From: Phoronis ovalis
Taxonomy: Eukaryota > Phoronida > Phoronidae
NCBI GenBank assembly: GCA_028565635.1
Contig: JAOXYB010063857.1
Coordinates: 1-10,420 of the forward strand
DNA length: 10,420 bases
Direction: 5' to 3'
Shown: piece by piece, positions 10,301 to 10,420 of the stretch
Layout: each line of letters opens with the position of its first letter
Position numbering within the stretch: position 1 is the stretch's first letter
Program-made: the position numbers and the translations under genes
The notes under the pieces: model-generated
What the model saw: only the letters and a program-made list of their open reading frames with translations
Database searches by the model: none
What the model was told of the DNA's origin: nothing

Positions 10301-10303
10301 AAT
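1173..10303 (+). CDS. Coiled-coil protein gene, three exons seen, incomplete at both ends (possible SKICH/coiled-coil family)
   Basis: Three plus-strand blocks, 1173-1305, 9749-9868 and 10218-10303, are each open in one frame, each has AG before it and GTAAGT or GTAAGC after it, and the phases match at both junctions (1+2 and 1+2 bases). Together they encode about 113 residues. The first about 44 residues look globular, with alternating hydrophobics (DGQEYILRC, then [13 protein letters not shown]). The remainder is Gln/Glu/Lys-rich and helical, as in a coiled coil. I do not recognise the protein with certainty. The ending of the globular part followed at once by coiled coil resembles the layout of SKICH proteins (TAX1BP1/CALCOCO group, selective autophagy adaptors), but this is a loose resemblance. 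The first intron (1306-9748) carries a whole antisense gene. Extra exons whose length is a multiple of three could still hide in it. Confidence 0.68.
1306..1792. other. Intronic stretch of the plus-strand gene, with the 3' UTR of the antisense LRR gene at its right end
   Basis: This is AT-rich sequence without further exon signals that I can support. On the minus strand its right-hand part is the 3' UTR of the LRR-ZU5 gene, including the candidate poly(A) signal at 1705-1710. Next to it a run of nine T on the plus strand (A on the minus strand) spans 1699-1707. Confidence 0.6.
1705..1710 (-). promoter_or_regulatory. Candidate poly(A) signal ATTAAA of the LRR-ZU5 gene
   Basis: The minus strand reads ATTAAA here, 83 bases past the TAA at 1793-1795. 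It is the second most common poly(A) hexamer in animals, and no AATAAA lies between it and the stop codon. It is followed by an A-rich run, and a T-rich stretch comes further downstream. This suggests a short 3' UTR. Confidence 0.4.
1793..1880 (-). CDS. LRR-ZU5 gene, coding exon 5 (C-terminus)
   Basis: The acceptor is TTTTTTCCAG, directly before 1880. The first base completes the Gly codon split with exon 4, then 28 codons follow to TAA at 1793-1795. The peptide starts [18 protein letters not shown] and ends [10 protein letters not shown]. It would supply the last strand of the ZU5 fold and a short Cys/Lys-rich tail. The exact phase fit is the main support, because the exon is short. Confidence 0.6.
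1793..5827 (-). CDS. LRR-ZU5 protein, five coding exons, 833 residues (PIDD1-like N-terminal half without a death domain)
   Basis: Joining 5827-4184, 3782-3592, 3260-2963, 2414-2134 and 1880-1793 gives 2502 bases in one frame with a TAA end; every junction keeps phase (0, 2, 0, 2). Residues 55 to about 418 hold about 16 LRRs of mostly 23 residues with the pattern LxxLxLxxNxLxxLPxxIxxL, the short typical class found in intracellular LRR proteins such as SHOC2, PIDD1 and LRRD1. Residues about 425-548 are basic and polar, probably disordered. Residues 549-612 include a short helical segment, 613-655 are Ser/Thr/Asn-rich, and about 675-815 fit a ZU5 domain ([10 protein letters not shown], then [10 protein letters not shown], then [10 protein letters not shown]). 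There is no signal peptide or membrane segment in the spliced product, so it is probably cytosolic. LRR followed by ZU5 is the PIDD1 order, but PIDD1 goes on to a second ZU5, UPA and death domain, which are absent. By family, a scaffold or signalling role is likely; the partner is unknown. Confidence 0.82.
2134..2414 (-). CDS. LRR-ZU5 gene, coding exon 4 (second half of ZU5)
   Basis: The acceptor TTTGTTATTACAG precedes 2414 and the consensus donor GG|GTAAGT follows 2134. Residues 712-804 include [10 protein letters not shown] and [13 protein letters not shown], typical of the middle of ZU5 domains, and end VTVQTWHLA. If the intron is not removed, an in-frame TAA inside the donor ends the protein directly after WHLAG. 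Confidence 0.8.
2515..2647. mobile_element. Small foldback (MITE-like) element with 23-bp imperfect terminal inverted repeats
   Basis: Positions 2515-2537 and 2625-2647 are inverted repeats matching at 20 of 23 positions, with the shared core CACTTGG(C/T)GGAGCT. They enclose about 87 bases and no ORF. The size and arms resemble a miniature inverted-repeat element. A clear target-site duplication is not visible. Inside, ATAATGATGCA occurs twice, at 2587-2597 and 2611-2621. It lies in intron 3 of the LRR-ZU5 gene. Confidence 0.45.
2902..2922. repeat. Short ATT microsatellite
   Basis: Five ATT units are followed by an interrupted GTTATT. It lies in intron 3 of the LRR-ZU5 gene, about 40 bases beyond the exon 3 donor, and has no evident function. 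Confidence 0.8.
2963..3260 (-). CDS. LRR-ZU5 gene, coding exon 3 (Ser/Thr linker and start of ZU5)
   Basis: The acceptor is CGGTACAG before 3260 and the donor is CAG|GTTTGC after 2963. The first base completes an Arg codon begun in exon 2, then 99 codons follow. Residues 613-655 are a Ser/Thr/Asn-rich linker. From about 675 the sequence is ZU5-like, with the hallmark Gly-Gly pair at about 682-683 and FFPASAV at about 696-702, matching the usual PPGAV-type turn. The donor is weaker than the others, but phase supports it. Confidence 0.78.
3592..3782 (-). CDS. LRR-ZU5 gene, coding exon 2
   Basis: The acceptor TTTTTCCAG precedes 3782 and the donor AG|GTAAAT follows 3592. Sixty-three codons are open in the only frame that continues exon 1, and the last two bases pair with exon 3. 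Residues 549-611 include [11 protein letters not shown] and a probable helix ([19 protein letters not shown]). I recognise no domain. The ORF is too short to stand out alone, so it is called on splice sites and phase. Confidence 0.75.
4184..5827 (-). CDS. LRR-ZU5 gene, coding exon 1 (all leucine-rich repeats)
   Basis: The exon encodes 548 residues ending at donor CAG|GTAAGG in phase 0. The open frame reaches back to 5869, but only through a TTG codon. The first in-frame ATG is at 5827 (AACATG, A at -3), giving [20 protein letters not shown]. About 16 LRRs follow from residue 55. Repeats 11 and 12 are a few residues short, which may mark a break or kink in the solenoid. After the repeats comes [12 protein letters not shown] and a long Arg/Lys/Pro-rich tail. 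A single exon carrying all the repeats is unusual for many LRR genes and could point to an old intron-poor ancestor. Confidence 0.9.
5847..5882 (-). promoter_or_regulatory. Upstream ORF of 11 codons before the LRR-ZU5 start
   Basis: ATG at 5882 (AAAAAATGG, strong context with A at -3 and G at +4) opens [11 protein letters not shown] and stops at 5847-5849, 19 bases before the main ATG and in another frame. If it lies in the mRNA it should reduce translation of the main ORF. It is present only if transcription starts upstream of 5882 or the exon begins at 5908. Confidence 0.35.
5876..5893 (-). promoter_or_regulatory. Five-codon upstream ORF (MLKKW)
   Basis: ATG at 5893 opens MLKKW and ends TAG at 5876-5878, overlapping the second upstream ORF. 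It is in the main frame but is cut off by its stop, so it is not an alternative start. Confidence 0.3.
5894..5901 (-). promoter_or_regulatory. Candidate TATA box of the LRR-ZU5 gene
   Basis: The minus strand reads TATAAAAG here, a consensus TATA box. Transcription would start about 25-31 bases further on, near 5870-5876, leaving a 5' UTR of about 45 bases and excluding both upstream ATGs. This competes with the splice-acceptor reading just upstream. AT-rich DNA makes chance TATA matches common. Confidence 0.35.
5909..5920 (-). other. Candidate 3' splice site for a 5' UTR exon of the LRR-ZU5 gene
   Basis: The minus strand reads TTTATTTTCAG followed by GTTAGG, a pyrimidine-rich acceptor. The second exon would then start at 5908 and include both upstream ORFs, with a non-coding first exon further right. 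I could not assign that first exon. Confidence 0.3.
6171..6190. repeat. TCCA microsatellite, five units
   Basis: Five perfect tandem TCCA units lie about 260 bases upstream of the LRR-ZU5 exon edge. This is a simple sequence repeat and likely polymorphic. Confidence 0.9.
7105..7156. repeat. Perfect 11-bp inverted repeat with 30-base spacer
   Basis: AAGTGCAAGTT (7105-7115) is the exact reverse complement of AACTTGCACTT (7146-7156). The arms also sit in a partial direct repeat: ATTAAAGTGCAAGTT against ATTAAAGTGGAACTT. It could be a hairpin or a remnant of a small element. The role is unknown. Confidence 0.6.
8197..8527 (-). CDS. Tentative two-exon mini-gene for a 54-residue peptide with a hydrophobic start
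   Basis: Exon 1 (8527-8470) starts ATG and reads [19 protein letters not shown]. The donor G|GTAAAT begins a 166-base intron (8469-8304) that contains TACTAAC, an ideal branch-point sequence, shortly before CAACAG. Exon 2 (8303-8197) joins in phase and reads about 34 residues to TAA, with an acidic, Asn-rich middle ([11 protein letters not shown]). A TATATAAA lies at 8556-8563. Taken together this could be a small secreted peptide, but the N-terminus lacks a basic residue, there is one Cys, no known family is recognised, and short open frames arise by chance. Another reading is a terminal exon pair of a longer minus-strand gene, because the frame is open upstream of the ATG to about 8590. Confidence 0.25.
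8556..8563 (-). promoter_or_regulatory. TATA-like box before the tentative mini-gene
   Basis: The minus strand reads TATATAAA, starting 36 bases upstream of the ATG at 8527. That spacing would leave a very short 5' UTR of about 10 bases. It matters only if the mini-gene is real. Confidence 0.2.
8573..9748. other. AT-rich right part of the large intron
   Basis: No firm gene is seen. A less AT-rich patch at about 9400-9520 has an open minus-strand stretch (9515-9402, 37 codons, no Met) and a CTCF-like 14-mer at 9495-9508. Palindromic CATGAG/CTCATG arms sit at 9309-9328. Confidence 0.5.
9749..9868 (+). CDS. Exon of plus-strand coiled-coil gene (first coiled-coil exon)
   Basis: The acceptor TTGTTTTAG precedes 9749 and the donor A|GTAAGT follows 9868. 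The first two bases complete an Asp codon begun at 1305, then 39 codons follow ([20 protein letters not shown], ending [10 protein letters not shown]) and one spare base. The sequence is strongly helical and charged. The composition contrasts clearly with the flanking AT-rich DNA. Confidence 0.8.
9869..10217. other. Intron of the plus-strand coiled-coil gene
   Basis: This 349-base intron has consensus ends (GTAAGT and TTGGTTTTCAG). No other feature is seen. Confidence 0.75.
10218..10303 (+). CDS. Exon of plus-strand coiled-coil gene (second coiled-coil exon)
   Basis: The acceptor TTTTCAG precedes 10218 and the donor GTAAGC follows 10303. Two bases complete an Ile codon, then 28 codons follow ([20 protein letters not shown], ending LQHNQLSN) in phase 0. 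It is Gln/Arg/Glu-rich and continues the coiled coil. The gene carries on to the right beyond the window. Confidence 0.78.
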
Positions 10304-10420
10304 GTAAGCCATGCCATGCTACTGTAATGCATTAATGGATTAGTTAATAATTAATAATTGCAGGGTTGGAATTCAGTTTGGTGGTACAGAGCCAATTTTT
10401 GTTATCTCCTAATTTTTATT

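Noticed and set aside
1-10420. tRNA, rRNA, CRISPR array, integrated virus or reverse transcriptase
   Set aside because: No cloverleaf B-box sequence, regularly spaced repeats or polymerase motifs were seen on either strand by eye.

Overview
This window looks like AT-rich nuclear DNA from an invertebrate animal. The genes are split by introns with ordinary GT..AG boundaries, introns run from a few hundred bases to several kb, and there are short microsatellites and a small foldback element. Nothing suggests a bacterium, organelle or virus. A mollusc-like (lophotrochozoan) source is a guess. It rests on base composition and on the secreted coiled-coil N-terminus at the left edge, which resembles the C1q-domain-containing proteins abundant in bivalves.

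Layout. (1) Positions 1-208, minus strand: the first coding part of a secreted protein (signal peptide followed by coiled coil), running off the left edge. (2) Positions 1173-10303, plus strand: three coding exons (1173-1305, 9749-9868, 10218-10303) that join in phase into one coiled-coil protein, incomplete at both ends. The intron between the first two is about 8.4 kb. (3) Positions 1793-5827, minus strand: a complete five-exon gene lying wholly inside that intron, antisense to the host. Its exons join in phase (1644+191+298+281+88 nt) to encode 833 residues: about 16 leucine-rich repeats, a basic low-complexity region, a small helical segment, a Ser/Thr-rich linker and a C-terminal ZU5-like domain. 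The LRR-then-ZU5 order recalls PIDD1, but no second ZU5, UPA or death domain follows. (4) Positions 8197-8527, minus strand: a tentative two-exon mini-gene for a 54-residue peptide with a hydrophobic start, also inside the large intron.

The rest is AT-rich intronic or intergenic sequence holding an imperfect 23-bp inverted-repeat element (2515-2647), short ATT and TCCA microsatellites, a perfect 11-bp inverted repeat (7105-7156) and regulatory candidates: a TATA box, two upstream ORFs or a 5' UTR splice acceptor before the LRR gene, and a poly(A) signal after it.

Most notable are the antisense nesting of a complete LRR-ZU5 gene inside a coiled-coil gene, the loss of the death-domain half of a PIDD-like layout, a degenerate HLA in place of the HFS self-cleavage motif, and an intron-1 read-through that would add a hydrophobic tail to the LRR part. 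All exon calls were made by eye from reading frame, phase and splice-site sequence. No alignment or transcript data were used.
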